Origin: Dacryopinax spathularia
Lineage: Eukaryota > Basidiomycota > Dacrymycetes > Dacrymycetales > Dacrymycetaceae
Length of the DNA stretch: 64,000 nt
Assembly (NCBI GenBank): GCA_037974965.1
Contig: JBBPFI010000016.1
Location: 496,001 to 560,000, forward strand
Direction: 5' to 3'
Shown here: positions 32,922 to 43,751 of the stretch, piece by piece
How the letters are laid out: every line of letters starts with the position of its first letter
Numbering within the stretch: the first letter of the stretch is position 1
Notes under the pieces: model-generated
The model's input: the letters and a program-made list of their open reading frames with translations, nothing else
Databases searched by the model: none
Told to the model about the DNA's origin: nothing
Program-made: the position numbers and the translations under genes

Positions 32922-33929
32922 CTAATACCCAGCCGCACCAGGCGCCCGATCCCCCTCCCTCCTCAAGCGCAAAAGCACCTCCCTGAACCTCGTCAGGTCT
33001 GTCGTTCCTGGGCCCGCGCGGGCGAGGGTCTTGCTCTGCGAGTTTTCGAGGTCGATCAGCGCGCAGATTCGGGACCAGGTCGTGCCTTCGGAGAGGGAGG
33101 CGGTGAGTTCGTCCAGGTAGCGGGCTTCGTTTTCCCTGCAAGGCGGTATCAGCCCCAGCTTCATGCTTTGCGGAAGGGACGAGGAAGGGGACAGGAGACG
33201 AGGAAGGAAGGAGGAAAGAAAGGGGAGAAGGGGAAAGAAGAGGGACGCACTTATTCTCCCGGATGTTCCGCTCCTTCTGCTTGTTATAATCCTCATAGAA
33301 CTGATCAATAGCCTCCTCAGCCTTCTTGATAGTATCTGCCTTCCTATGCGCAGCCTTCTCCTCGCGCTCCTTAATCTGCTCAGCTTGCTTCTCGCGCCAT
33401 TGCCTGCCCACCATAGTCAGCTACGGACCTCACACGCTCATGAGAAGGGAAGACGAAAGACGCACTTGATAACCTCGGGCTCTTCGTCGTCGTCGTCCTG
33501 CGCGTAGATGGGCGGAGCGGGGGACATAGCAGGCGCGGACGGAGCGGGAGTAGCGATGAACGACGGCCTCAGGGTAGGCTGCGCGGGCGGAGCAGCGGGT
33601 GTGAACTGCGCATATACACCGTTCTCAACATCCCCACATCACCTAAGGATGAGCAAAAACGGACGTACGGCAGGCGCATCATCCAAGTCCGGAAACTGGC
33701 TTTCAAACTTCTCGATCTCGTCGTCCGCGTCGCCCGTCACCTTGACCGCGGTCGGAGGGGCCGAGGGGGCACTCTCGAACCCCCAGCCAAAGTCGTCCAC
33801 CGGAGGAGCCACTCCCCCAACCCCTCCTCCGCCGCCGATGGAGGGTGAGGTGAGCTTTGTGGGGTCGAAGTCATCTGTTATGTCGGGGAAGGCGGAGGCT
33901 GCGCGGTCGAGCTCGCTGTCGATGTCCAT
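32922..33929 (-). CDS. CLC1: Clathrin light chain
   Basis: Four exons (33669-33929, 33466-33623, 33251-33403, 32922-33135) give 261 residues. The N-terminal third is acidic and probably disordered (ELDRAASAFPDITDDFD). The middle is a charged coiled coil (KQWREKQAEQIKEREEKAAH, then EEAIDQFYEDYNKQKER) that packs on the heavy-chain proximal leg. The C-terminus carries the highly conserved fungal end TTWSRICALIDLENSQSK, ARAGPGTTDLTRFREVLL and LRREGDRAPGAAGY. It coats endocytic and Golgi vesicles. Only 158 bp separate its 3' end from the convergent isochorismatase-fold copy 3. It is a single-copy housekeeping gene inside an accessory stretch. Confidence 0.96.
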
Positions 33930-34639
33930 CGTGGGTTAGACTTCTAGGAGTGGATGGGGAGGGAGGGGTATGAGGAGCGGTTGTGGATGGTAGGGACGAG
34001 GAGAAGCGTCAGTTTGGGGACTGCGTGTAGCAGCCAAGGGGCTGTGCTGTGCGACTTCGAAATGCACCCGTCCAGCAATGGAAACTGAATGATCACCGCT
34101 CCGTCAAGCCTGAAATGACCTAGATGGTTCCTACCTTGAACCATACCACCACTGGCATATCGATTTCATTGGATCACTAGACTGCTTGGAGAGCGCGCAG
34201 CGACGTTGTCCGAGGATAATCCAGCCCGTCGAGTGATCACGTAACGACTCCTAGCCAGAGCGGTTCCTATCAGCGTTACATTTCCACAAACATTCACTTT
34301 CCCTAACCTTTCCCGACCCCGCCAAACTAGGGTTTCCACCACCCCTTCGCGATTCACTTGCCCTGATGCGCAACGAGCCGCAGGGTTGACTTCCAACTCT
34401 TACTCTGTTCAGCAGTGCTCTGTCCTACAACACAATGCACGCCTACTGCCGTAGGACGGTATCTGGCTATGGAGCAGTATGCCGGCATCGACGACGCCGG
34501 AGCGTTCTACCCACGCATCTCTTGGCGCATATATAAAGCCTCCCAATTCGCCCTCCTCGAGCTCAGCAACCAGATCTCCTCTGAGCCAGTCCAACCCCCA
34601 CACTAGCCCCAAGCCTAAACAAGCAACAAGACCCCCCCA
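33930..34639. other. Divergent intergenic region
   Basis: Separates clathrin light chain (minus) from the first reductase (plus). No coding frame is convincing; the reductase TATA box is listed on its own. Confidence 0.4.
34530..34537 (+). promoter_or_regulatory. TATA box, reductase copy 1
   Basis: TATATAAA, 103 bp upstream of ATG 34640. Confidence 0.5.
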
Positions 34640-35773
34640 ATGCCCACCCTCACGCCCAACTCAAACTCCCTCATCGTCATCGTCGGCCTAACAGGGTACA
34701 TCGCCTCGCACATCGGACTCCAAGCGCTCAACCTTGGCTTCCGCGTCCGTGGCACGATCCGCGATCCTCTCAAGGCCTCCCTGCTACGCGCAGCATACGA
34801 AAAGGCCGGTGTCGACTGCGAGAAGCTAGAGCTTGTTACTGTCGACGATCTGTGGGATGAAGCCCAGTTCGAGCGCGCCTTTCACGGTGCGGACGGAGTG
34901 GTGAACCCGACTCTGCCGAGCGTGCAGGGCGCAGGGGCGGAGTATGTCGATAAGCTCGTGGAGAGTATCCTTGTCCCTCTCCGTGTTGCAGCCCGCACTC
35001 GGACTCTGAAGCGGTACGTGTTGACATCGACGATGGGCACGGTGAACAGTATGTTCCCCATCTCCGAGCCGCCCGCGAAGCCGTTGACGGAAGAGGACTG
35101 GAATGAGGAGGCTGTTGAGCAGTATAGGGGCCTTTCGGAGGAGGAGCGGGGGGAGGGGAAGAATGGGTTCTTGAAGTATGTGGCGGGGAAGACGTTGGGC
35201 GAGAAGGCGGCTTGGGAGTTCGTGAGGGAGAACAAGGTACGCTGCTCCCCTACCCCCTACCTCGATACACAGGCTGATAAATGCCGGTGCAGGTTCCCTG
35301 GGAATTCTCGGTCGTCGTCCCTGGCCTCACCTGGGGTCCTGTCTTATTTGAGAGTCCCGGTACGTCGACGCGCATGATCGCCAATCTCTTCAAAGGCGAC
35401 CCGACCCTCCTGTACAGCGGCCACATCCGTAAGCTCCTTCTCCGTAACAACCGCCCTATCCTTGCTAAAGTGGGTCGAAGCCTGGTACGACGACGTCCGC
35501 GACCTCGCCCGCCTCCATCTCCTCGCCCTCACCCTCCCGCACCTAGCGGGTCACAGGATCCTAGGCGTCGCAGGTCCCGCAGGTGCCCAGGCAGTCATGG
35601 ACATCTTGAGAAAAGAGTTCCCCAATGCGAACTTGCCGACGGAGGACCCGGACCCCGTGAAGGGAGGGATGAGTAAGTGGACGGTGGATAATAGCTTGGC
35701 TACGAACGTGCTGGGGGGATGGGTGGGGATGGGGGAGTCGGTTGTTGATACTGCTAGGAGCTTGGGGTACTAG
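34640..35773 (+). CDS. NAD(P)-dependent epimerase/dehydratase-like reductase (extended SDR), copy 1
   Basis: Three exons (34640-35236, 35293-35428, 35481-35773; intron phases 0 and 1) give 341 residues. The Rossmann start reads IVIVGLTGYIASHIGLQAL, a G-x-x-G-Y-I-x-x-H variant of the usual GxxGFIG. Active-site Ser is in VLTSTMGTVNS, and the Tyr/Lys pair is YVAGK. The C-terminus has VRDLARLHLLAL and VAGPAGAQAVMDILR. The family (dihydroflavonol-reductase/Gre2-like aldehyde and ketone reductases) reduces carbonyls with NADPH in the cytosol. It is one of five paralogues in the window, all with the same exon plan. It is the first of three in tandem on the plus strand. Confidence 0.88.
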
Positions 35774-36269
35774 CGTACCGGGTTTGATAGGTCGAAGATG
35801 CGATACTGCCTGTCAGTCACGTCTGCAGTCCAGTGTGATAGGCCGGTCGGGGCTTCCTGCCAAGTTGGAGGAATACAGTTGTCCGTGAATGAATTACGTC
35901 GCACTTGCTGTTCCTACGCGAATTAGATTGCCATAAATGAGCGAATTGCCATAGCCTTCCCTAAGGAAGGGTAGGAAAGGGTTTCCCTCGAACCCTGAGT
36001 CTGAGGTTTCCATGGCTTATGTGATTAGGTTTCCATGGCTTATGTAATTTAGAGTTGCACATGGACTTGTGCGGGGTACTCTTTCTTGGCAGTCATGGAC
36101 GCTCATCACTATCCTCCAGCCAGGCCGGCGAGTCGAGCTATGATGCACAACCCCGCAGCTGCTAGAAGGAAGGTACGACTGCGTATATTAAGGCGTACAT
36201 GATGAGGCCTACACCATCGAAGACCATCACCTCTCTTCCCATAGTGAGCTACGCACAGTGCACACGAAC
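35774..36269. other. Intergenic between reductase copies 1 and 2, with a 23-bp direct repeat
   Basis: Holds the tandem repeat at 36004-36049 and a tatatta TATA-like box near 36184 upstream of copy 2. No gene. Confidence 0.4.
36004..36049. repeat. Tandem 23-bp direct repeat
   Basis: Two adjacent copies with core aggtttccatggcttatgt, differing at one base (gtgatt against gtaatt). They lie in the promoter region of reductase copy 2 and are not seen elsewhere in the window. Confidence 0.6.
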
Positions 36270-37411
36270 ATGCCCCTCCTCGCCCCAGGCTCGAAAGTCG
36301 TAGTAGTCGGCATCACAGGCTACCTCGGCTCGCACATCGGCCTCCAAGCGCTCAAATCCGGGTTCCGCGTGCGCGGCACGTTCCGCAACGCCCAGAAAGC
36401 GGACCAGCTCCGCTCGGCCTACGCCAAATCCGGGGTCGACCTTTCGCCTTCCACGTTCGAGCTGGTGAAGCTGGACGACCTGTTCAGCGAGAAACAGTTT
36501 GAGGCTGCTTTTGAGGGGGTGGAGGGGGTTGTTAACCCTACTCTGCCTAGGGCGGAAGGGCTGGATTTTGCGGAGAAGGTTGAGGAGAGTGTGCTGGTTC
36601 CTTTGAGGGTTGCAAGCAGGGTGCCGACGCTCAAGCGATACGTGTTGACTTCGTCTATTGGGGCGGTGAACAATATGTTCCCTATCAAGGAGCCGAATGC
36701 GAAGCCTTTGGGCGAGGAGGACTGGAATGAGGAAGCCCTCGCGAAGTAGCGAGCGGTGCAGGAGAAGTTGAAGGAGGGGAAAGGGGAGGTGGCGAAGCTG
36801 GACAGTTTCACGCTTTATGTGGTGGGGAAGATGTTGGGTGAGCAGGCTGCTTGGAAGTTCGTGAAGGAGAACCAGGTTCGTGCACTCAGTTGCATTGCGA
36901 AGGAGGTGGTGGTAATGACCTTGTTTGGCAGGTGCCGTGGGAACTGTCGGTCGTTATTCCGGGTGTTATGTGGGGTCCGGTGCTGTACAACGGCCCCACC
37001 TCCTCGGCACGCATCATCACCAGACTCTTCGAGGGCGACACGAGCGGTCTATACCGCGGCATAGTCCGTACGTCTCTTCCCCTCCTTCCCACAACCTTAA
37101 CTCAATCCAGAGCAGCATGGTACGGCGACATCCGCGACGTCGCCAAACTTCACGTCCTCTCCCTCACCTCCGCCAAGCTATCATCCCGTCGCATCCTAGC
37201 CGTTGCCGGTCCAGCAGGCGCGCAGGCAGTCATCGATATCCTCCGAAAGGAGTTCCCAGCTGCTAACCTGCCGAAGGAAGACCCGCCCGCTGAGATTGGG
37301 GGGATGAGCAAGTGGGTCGTTGATAATTCTTTGGCTGGCGAAGTGCTGGGTACGGAGTGGATCGGGTTGGAGGAGTCGGTTGTTGATACTGCTAAGAGTG
37401 CAGGGTTGTGA
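36270..37411 (+). pseudogene. Extended-SDR reductase copy 2, interrupted by an in-frame stop
   Basis: The three-exon plan of copy 1 is kept (36270-36875, 36932-37067, about 37116-37411), and every intron is in phase, but codon 36747-36749 is TAG within exon 1. In the paralogues the same spot reads Gln-Tyr or Ala-Tyr (EEAVEQYR, EAVAAYK), so one base change from a Tyr codon explains it. Downstream sequence is fully conserved, including YVVGK, AWKFVKENQ and VAGPAGAQAVIDILRKEF. The Rossmann start is VVVVGITGYLGSHIG. Either a very young pseudogene, a strain-specific null allele or a base-call error. A truncated product of 159 residues would lack the Tyr/Lys pair and be inactive. The exon 3 acceptor could be three bases earlier. 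Confidence 0.85.
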
Positions 37412-37537
37412 TTCCTGAGCTGAACAACTCTGCTCCATTTGTAGCGAAACAGACGAGGGTAGTGATAGTACAGCCCTGCTCGCTACTGTAACTAAAGTAT
37501 TTCTCAGAACATAACAATCGGAAAGTCCAAACCACAG

Positions 37538-37735
37538 CTACAGCAGCATTCCGAGCGCACAGACCAGCTTGGTGTCGGACGACTTCCCGGAGCCCGCCAC
37601 ACCCCCGCCGGACATGTTTCTCTCCGCTCGGACCGCGAACACGCTCCCGTCCGACGCGTGCTGCGCGTCCAACTCTCCGCCGGACGAGGATGACCTGCCA
37701 CCGGAGGGAGTCTCACGAGGCTTTGTAAGCGCCAT
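37538..37735 (-). CDS. Possible small protein, 65 residues
   Basis: A complete ATG-to-TAG frame rich in Ser, Gly and charged residues (TPSGGRSSSSGGELDAQH), with no hydrophobic segment or motif. It lies in an 849-bp gap with no other gene. No family is recognised and no intron or promoter sign supports it; it could be chance. Confidence 0.25.
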   Translation of the reverse strand: MALTKPRETPSGGRSSSSGGELDAQHASDGSVFAVRAERNMSGGGVAGSGKSSDTKLVCALGMLL

Positions 37736-38171
37736 GTGCCGGTCTATGGTTGTTGGAACGCTTTTTCGGGTTGGTAGGAAGTCATAAGTGGCAGTTGGAA
37801 TCCAGTTTTAGCGGTCTGCGAGCTTGCGTAAAAGAAGATATTGGTCAGCCGCATGATCCAGACTTCCTCTGGAGCGCAGGAACAACCAATGAATGAATGC
37901 CTTCTGCATGCCTTTCTGCGGGCTCTCACCTACGCGTAGGAAAGGGCAATACTGTTTCAAGACGGACGCGCGTCCATGGCTAATCAACAGGCGAGCGTTC
38001 TGAAAGGGTTACTCAGCATGTAATCATGTTGTTGTCGATCAATATGGATGCCAGTGGTAACAGGCTGAGCGGGAGGCTCATGCTCCATGGGCCAGCTGCC
38101 GGACTCGTCTTTGGGACTGTCTGCGTTCGCATGACGAGATGAATGCCTGCATTCCTTCCTCTGGCTTTGCG

Positions 38172-38179
38172 TATAAATA
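38172..38179 (+). promoter_or_regulatory. TATA box, reductase copy 3
   Basis: TATAAATA, 82 bp upstream of ATG 38261. Confidence 0.5.
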
Positions 38180-38260
38180 TGAGCTGCGCAGCTGGACAGG
38201 ACAAACGTCTAAAAGCATCGCAACCCGAGAAGCCCCCTCTTAACCTGAACAACACTAAAC

Positions 38261-39380
38261 ATGCCCACTCTCGCCCCCAACTCGCTCGTGGTCGTCGTCG
38301 GCATCACTGGCTACATCGCCGCCCACATCGGTATCGAAGCACTTAAAGCTGGCTTCCGTGTCCGAGGCACGGTTCGCGATACGAAAAGAGCCGACGAGCT
38401 GCGTGCGGCGTACGTGAAGGCCGGGCTGGACATCTCCAAGCTTGAGATCGTCAAGCTGGACGACCTGCTCAGCGAAGCGCAGTTTGCTGAGGCTTTCGCT
38501 GGAGCCGATGTGATCATTAATCCTGCCCTGCCGGATTTCCAGGGCGGGACTGAATATGTCGACCAGGTTGTGGAGAGCATCTTGTTGCCTCTTCGTGTAG
38601 CCACGAAGGTGTCCACGCTCAAGAAGTACGTCCTGACGTCAACGATGGGAGCGGTGCACACGATGCCACCGACGGATTCGGCGCCTGCTAAGCCACTGGA
38701 TCAGGACGACTGGAACGACGAGGCAGTCGCAGCGTACAAGGCGATGAGCAAGCAGGAGATCGCGGAGCAGAAAGACTGGTGGTCGCAGTATCTTGCCGCC
38801 AAGACCATCGGAGAACAAGCCGCCTGGAAGTTTGTCAAGGACAACAAGGTGCGTTACCTTGCGCGCCCTTCCAAAGCATGCTCATAAGCGTGTGTTCCGT
38901 TGCAGGTGAAGTGGGACTTTGCCACCGTCCTGCCTGCTTGCACATGGGGACCGGTCGTCTTCGGTGAAGCCAGGCTGACAGCGTCGATGATCACCAACCT
39001 CTTCAAGGGAGTTCCGATGCTGTATCACGCCCGTCCTCGTATGTCCACCCGCATCCTCATTACGTATCTTCACTCACGTCTCTGCAGAATGGTACGTCGA
39101 TGTCCGGGATTGCGCCAAGTTGCACGTTCTCGCCCTGACGGACGCCGAGCTCACTGGAAAGCGCATCTTTGCCGCTGCCGGACCTATCGGGATTCAGAAG
39201 GTCATGACCACCTTGAGAAATGCGTTCCCCAGCGCGAAGCTTCCCGATGACCCAGATGCAGATGTTGGGGCAGTCAGCAAGTGGAAGGTCGATAACACAC
39301 TAGCCACCAAGGCGCTCGGCGGCAAATGGATCTCCCTCGAAGAGACAGTCGTTGATCTTGCCAAAAGCGTTGGATACTAG
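38261..39380 (+). CDS. Extended-SDR reductase, copy 3
   Basis: Three exons (38261-38848, 38906-39038, 39088-39380; phases 0 and 1) give 337 residues. The Rossmann start is VVVVGITGYIAAHIGIEAL; active-site Ser in VLTSTMGAVHT; Tyr/Lys in QYLAAKTIGEQAAW. Downstream are ATVLPACTWGPVVFG, WYVDVRDCAKLHVLAL and AAAGPIGIQKVMTTLR. It differs from copies 1 and 2 at substrate-loop residues (VIINPALPDFQGG), so a separate specificity is likely. It is the third gene of the plus-strand tandem row and has a TATA box 82 bp upstream of the ATG. Intact throughout. Confidence 0.88.
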
Positions 39381-40107
39381 AACAGTTAGAATGCACAGTG
39401 TAACAGATCGGCAAGCAGTGTAGATTCCGAGTGACAAAAGTTGGCAGTCGCAATTCGACCTGAAGCCCAAGCAAGGGCGTCGACGTCCTTTATCCGCATT
39501 TGGCAACTCCGGTAGGCCATGTTGCCGATCCAGCCCAGATCGTCATGGCTCCGACTACCTCGTCCTGCGCAAAGACGGGTTGGTAGCGGAGAGCATTTTG
39601 TAAGCGGCTAAGGGCAGATGCGAGACACGATGCAGCCCGATCACAAGTAAGCGAGCCTTGGCGGGGAAGCTTCCTCGCCCGGTGACACGTCTCCGAATGA
39701 GCGCATTCGCAAGCTTCTTCGAAGTCCTCTCCGCATCTTCTATAATGGGGCCCCAGCTCGAAGCGTTCTTGCTCTATATGGATAAGTTGAAAGATGGTTG
39801 CGGTAGAAAGAGAGGAAGAGTCTCTTCAGACGACACCAACGCTGCCCGCTTAAGGGCAAACCTGTGGCCGGTTCCGGATTAGGGCGATCTCCGTCGGACC
39901 GACAGTGCCGAAAAGGGTCCGCCTCCGCCGAACCCCCTTGGCACCGTCGTTCGTTTGGTGATACCCCTACATTCCCAATTGGGTAACACGTCCGAACAGC
40001 GTCTCTCCCTTAAAGCTGCTGGCCATGCACGAGAATGGAGGAAAGGCAGCACTTGCACCTCTCTTGTCGAGTACTACTCCCCGCCTACCACCTAATTGTC
40101 CAACAAA
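39381..40107. other. Intergenic
   Basis: 727 bp between reductase copy 3 and the GH5 gene. A 74-codon frame at 39658-39882 has no protein features; nothing else seen. Confidence 0.35.
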
Positions 40108-41822
40108 ATGGTCAACAAGCCCATTCCCATCCCGCCTGCACCCGCACCGGCGCCCACCGGTATTCTCAAGCTTCAGGGCGAGAACATCGTTGACAAGAAT
40201 GGCAACCCGGTCATCCTCAAGGGAGCTGCCATCGGCGGGTGGATGAACATGGAGAACTTCGTGGGTGCACCTGGGACATCTTCTCTGCTGGCAGCTGACG
40301 AATTGCTCTAGATCACTGGCTACCCTGGACACGAGACTGGCATGCGTGAAGCGCTCCTTGAGGTTCTCGGCCAGGAGAAGTACGACTTCTTCTTCGACCG
40401 CGTGCGTCAGATCGCCAAAGCATAGGGATCAAGTCTAATGCTTGTCGATAGCTTCTTGAGTACTTCTTTGAAGACAAGGACGCTGAGTTCTTCGCCTCGC
40501 TTGGGCTGAATGCTATTCGGTGCGTCCAATAGCCGCTCTCGGGCGAATCTGGTCTGACATGTTCTAGTGTGCCTTTCAACTACCGGCATTTCGAGGATGA
40601 CATGAACCCTGGTGTCTTTAAAGAGCGCGGTTTCCAGTGGCTCGACAGGATCATCAACATCTGCGGCAAGCACGGGATCTACACTATCCTCGATCTGCAC
40701 GCGGCGCCAGGTGGTCAGAGCACAGGCTGGCACTGTGGTATGTGGTCTCGCTAACCATAAAAATGCGAATGCTAAGCTTTCTGTTCAGACTCGGGTCTCA
40801 CTCGCGCTCTCTTCTGGGAGCACATCGAGTTCCAAAATCGCGCGATCAAGCTCTGGGAGGAACTTGCCAAGCGGTACAAGGACAACACTTGGGTTGCCGG
40901 CTACAACCCTCTGAACGAGCCCGCAGACAGCAAGCATGCCCAGCGCCTGCTTGACTGGTACGAGCGGGTCAACAAGGCTATCCTCGCCATCGACCCGGAT
41001 CACATCCAATTCTATGATGGCAACACCTACGCTGCCGACTTCAGCGACTTTATGGGCAAGCCTCCGATGCCCAACAGCGTTTACGCCATCCACGACTACT
41101 CCAGCTTCGGTTTCCCCCTCTCTCCCGAACGTTATACTGCTTCCGCAGACCAGAAGAGCATCCTCGAGAAGCAGTTCCAACGGAAGATTGCCTACAATGA
41201 GGAGATCAAGGGGCATATCTGGAACGGCGAGTTCGGCCCGGTGTATGCGCGTGAGTGGGCTGATGGACCGGAGTGGGAGGAGATCAACAAGAGCCGGTAC
41301 CTGGTCTTGAGAGATCAGCTTGCAATCTACGATGCTAAGAAGATTTCTTGGAGCATCTGGCTGTACAAGGTATGTGACTTCCCTCAAGACTTTCTATTTG
41401 CAATACTCAAATGCTCTCAGGATATCGGCTTCCAAGGGATGGTTTACGCATCACCTGACTCTGCTTACGTGAAGGCTCTCCAACCCTTCATCAAGAAGAA
41501 GAAGGTTCTTGCTGCCGACGCATGGGGTGTTGATCTGCGCGACGTCCAACACGTCTTCCAGCCGGTTGAGGACTGGCTGTCCACTAACGCTCCGGCAATC
41601 AAGAAGCGCTACCCACCAACCTGGAACGTTTCTCGCCATGTCGGGCGCCCCATCCGCAACATTCTTCTGTCTGAGTGCCTCTATCCCGAATATGCTGCAT
41701 ACTTCAAGGATCTTACCGAGGACGAGTTGGACGCATTCGCAGCGAGCTTCAAGTTCGAGAACTGCGTGCAGCGCGAGGGACTTAATGCTGTTCTGAGGGA
41801 ACATGCTGCTATCAAGAACTAG
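40108..41822 (+). CDS. GH5-family glycoside hydrolase, no signal peptide
   Basis: Six exons (40108-40260, 40312-40401, 40452-40519, 40568-40737, 40789-41369, 41421-41822) give 487 residues. After a Pro-rich start (IPIPPAPAPAPTG) comes the GH5 opening DKNGNPVILKGAAIGGWMN. Family signs follow: LGLNAIRVPFNYRHFED, TILDLHAAPGGQSTGWH, catalytic acid Glu in YNPLNEPADS, the YAIHDYSSFGFP strand and nucleophile Glu in WNGEFGPVYA. A C-terminal extension of about 120 residues lies beyond the barrel. Lack of a signal peptide suggests an intracellular glycosidase, perhaps acting on beta-glucosides or glycolipids, not a wall-degrading enzyme. The substrate is not clear. Confidence 0.88.
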
Positions 41823-42019
41823 TTGCGTCGGGTTCCTGGTGACGTACATTGTGTACACTGGTTTGCTGTACTCATAGGACGAATGAATTTACCGTTTTGA
41901 CTCATAATCGCACTGTTTGGGCCGAGTGTCGAGAATCACATGATTATTCTCGGGCAACACGACAATACCGTACAACACACGACAAGAAATAGTACAACAA
42001 GCGACACAAACAAGCCCAT

Positions 42020-42571
42020 TTACTCGATGTTCACCTTCACGCTACCGGGTTCCTCCATCCACGGGACGTGCAGCAGAAGGACACCGTTCTCAAGTTTGGC
42101 CCGGACCTTGCTGCCGTCCACAGGTCTCGGCAGAGTGAATGTTCGGGAGAAGATGGCGGAGTATGGGGACTCTTGTGGCTCGGACTCTTGAGGCTTGTTA
42201 GCGACCTCGGAACCCTGGCCCTGAGTCTGACCCTCTGCGGGCTTCTGCCCTTCGGCGTTCGATGCAGGTGTTGGCTTGCTCTTTGGTTGCCAGCCGCGCT
42301 TCAACACCTTGCCTTCGATGGTGAGTGTCTTGCCGCCCGCGCCGACGCGCACCTCGAGATCCTCCTTCCGTACGCCGGGCAGTTCAGCCTCGACGACGTA
42401 TTCCCGACCTTCCTCCGTCATCTCGACAGCGGGTGTCCGCACGAAAGCCGAGCCATAGAAGGTGTCAGGCTGGCTGGAGTTCTTGCGACGCTGTGAGGGG
42501 TGGCCTGCGTAGGGGTGGAATTGAGCGTCGAGCAGGCCGAAGAAGGGGTCGTAGAACGGAGAGCGAGACAT
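42020..42571 (-). CDS. Small heat-shock protein (Hsp20/alpha-crystallin), intronless
   Basis: A single exon of 183 residues. The N-terminal arm (MSRSPFYDPFFGLLDAQFHP) is followed by the alpha-crystallin domain, with AVEMTEEGREYVVEAELPGV and RKEDLEVRVGAGGKTLTIEG. A Gln/Pro/Lys-rich linker (about residues 100-135) interrupts the domain, which resumes with SRTFTLPRPVDGSKVRAKLE and NGVLLLHVPWMEE. It acts as an ATP-independent holdase in the cytosol. It is transcribed away from its paralogue at 43107 across a 535-bp gap with heat-shock elements, so both are probably induced together. Unlike the paralogue it has no introns, which is common for fast stress genes. Confidence 0.93.
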   Translation of the reverse strand: MSRSPFYDPFFGLLDAQFHPYAGHPSQRRKNSSQPDTFYGSAFVRTPAVEMTEEGREYVVEAELPGVRKEDLEVRVGAGGKTLTIEGKVLKRGWQPKSKPTPASNAEGQKPAEGQTQGQGSEVANKPQESEPQESPYSAIFSRTFTLPRPVDGSKVRAKLENGVLLLHVPWMEEPGSVKVNIE

Positions 42572-43106
42572 TTTGTGGAAGGTGTGGCGAATAGGTGGAA
42601 TGGTGGCTAGAGTTGTCGTTGAGAAGTGCTTGCGCTGGGTATCGATGTTGTGTATGCTGGTGAGCAATCTTGTGGCCAAGCCGCCGTATATATACAGCAC
42701 GATCCTGGAGATTGATGAAGAGTCACGTGATCATTCAAGGTGTAGAGACCTTTCCAGAAGCTTCCGGTCCCCTACTCCTCCGAAATGCGACGACCACACT
42801 AGAGGCGCCTAGACTCGGCCAGCTCCCATGTTTGGCTAGCTCCAAGTACGATTCACATGATCGGTCCCCTAGGGGACAAGGCTGTATCGTGGCTTAAGCT
42901 TTCTTCGAACTTTCTCTATCCATATAAGGAAATTGCTCTGCGGATCTCGATGGCGGCGTATTGTTCTCGTGACGCACTCAAGTTTGGCTGCGACATTTCT
43001 AGAACTGGGGTTACACACGCATAAATACACGGCTAAATCATGTCTTCACCTCACAGCCCGCCAACGCCTTCGCAGCACTGCTAGATACCCACCAACCTCA
43101 TCCACC
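42572..43106. promoter_or_regulatory. Bidirectional heat-shock promoter between two sHSP genes
   Basis: Contains three heat-shock-element matches: a perfect three-unit TTCnnGAAnnTTC at 42752-42764, GAAnnTTC at 42907-42914 and TTCnnGAA at 42997-43004. A TATATATA box lies at 42687-42694 (for the minus gene), and an ATAAATA at 43021-43027 (for the plus gene). HSEs bind Hsf1; the arrangement fits joint heat or proteotoxic induction. Confidence 0.7.
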
Positions 43107-43751
43107 ATGTCTCGCTTCTTCGATGATCCGCTGTTTGCTCTCCTCGAGCATCCTTACCACTCGCACTACTACCGCCCGAAGAACCAGGCTACTGCCCTTG
43201 ACTCGCGTAACCAACCGGGTGCAGCGAAAGCCGACACCTTTTATGGATCGACGTTCGTACGCAGCCCAGCTGTCGAGTTGACCGAGGAGGGAGGAGAGTA
43301 CATCGTTGAGGCTGAGTTGCCCGGTGTGAGGAAAGAAGACCTCGAAGTACGTGTTGGAAGCGGTGGGAAGTCCCTGACGATCGAAGGCAAGGTCGTCAGG
43401 CGCAACTGGCAGCCGCAGAAGCAAGTTCAGAACAAAGAAGGTATGTAACTTACGGCTTACAATGGTCCTAAGGATGAGATACTAACACTTGCTTTCTAGG
43501 TACCGCAGCTGCCAACGGCCAAAACAATGAAGGTATGTAGCACGTGCTATCTGATGAGCTATGAGCAGAATACTAACATTCGTTTTCTAGGTACCGACGA
43601 GTCGAAGTACTCGTGCGTGTTCAGCCGCACGTTCACCCTTCCCCGTCCAGTCGACGGAAGCCGCGTAAAGGCGAAGCTGGAGAACGGGGTTCTCTTGTTG
43701 CATGTGCCGAAGATGGAGGAGCGTGGAAGCGTCAAGGTCAACATTGAGTGA
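43107..43751 (+). CDS. Small heat-shock protein (Hsp20/alpha-crystallin), three exons
   Basis: Exons 43107-43440, 43500-43532 and 43591-43751 (both introns phase 1) give 175 residues. MSRFFDDPLFALLEHPYHSH opens the protein; the domain reads AVELTEEGGEYIVEAELPGV, RKEDLEVRVGSGGKSLTIEG and, after the introns, SRTFTLPRPVDGSRVKAKLE. The middle exon is only 33 nt (TAAANGQNNEG) and lies in the variable linker. Both introns begin GTATGT and end in near-identical TACTAACA..TTTCTAG, and both join GAAG to GTACCG, which suggests the exon-intron unit was duplicated. Skipping exon 2 would keep the frame. Paralogue of the intronless gene at 42020-42571. Confidence 0.92.

Larger units (their letters stand above)
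37412..38260. other. Intergenic between reductase copies 2 and 3
   Basis: Apart from a doubtful 65-codon frame on the minus strand (37538-37735) and the TATA box of copy 3, nothing is recognised. Confidence 0.35.

Noticed and set aside
36700-36780. An intron removing the TAG of reductase copy 2
   Set aside because: No donor/acceptor pair fits the frame and none of the four paralogues has an intron here.
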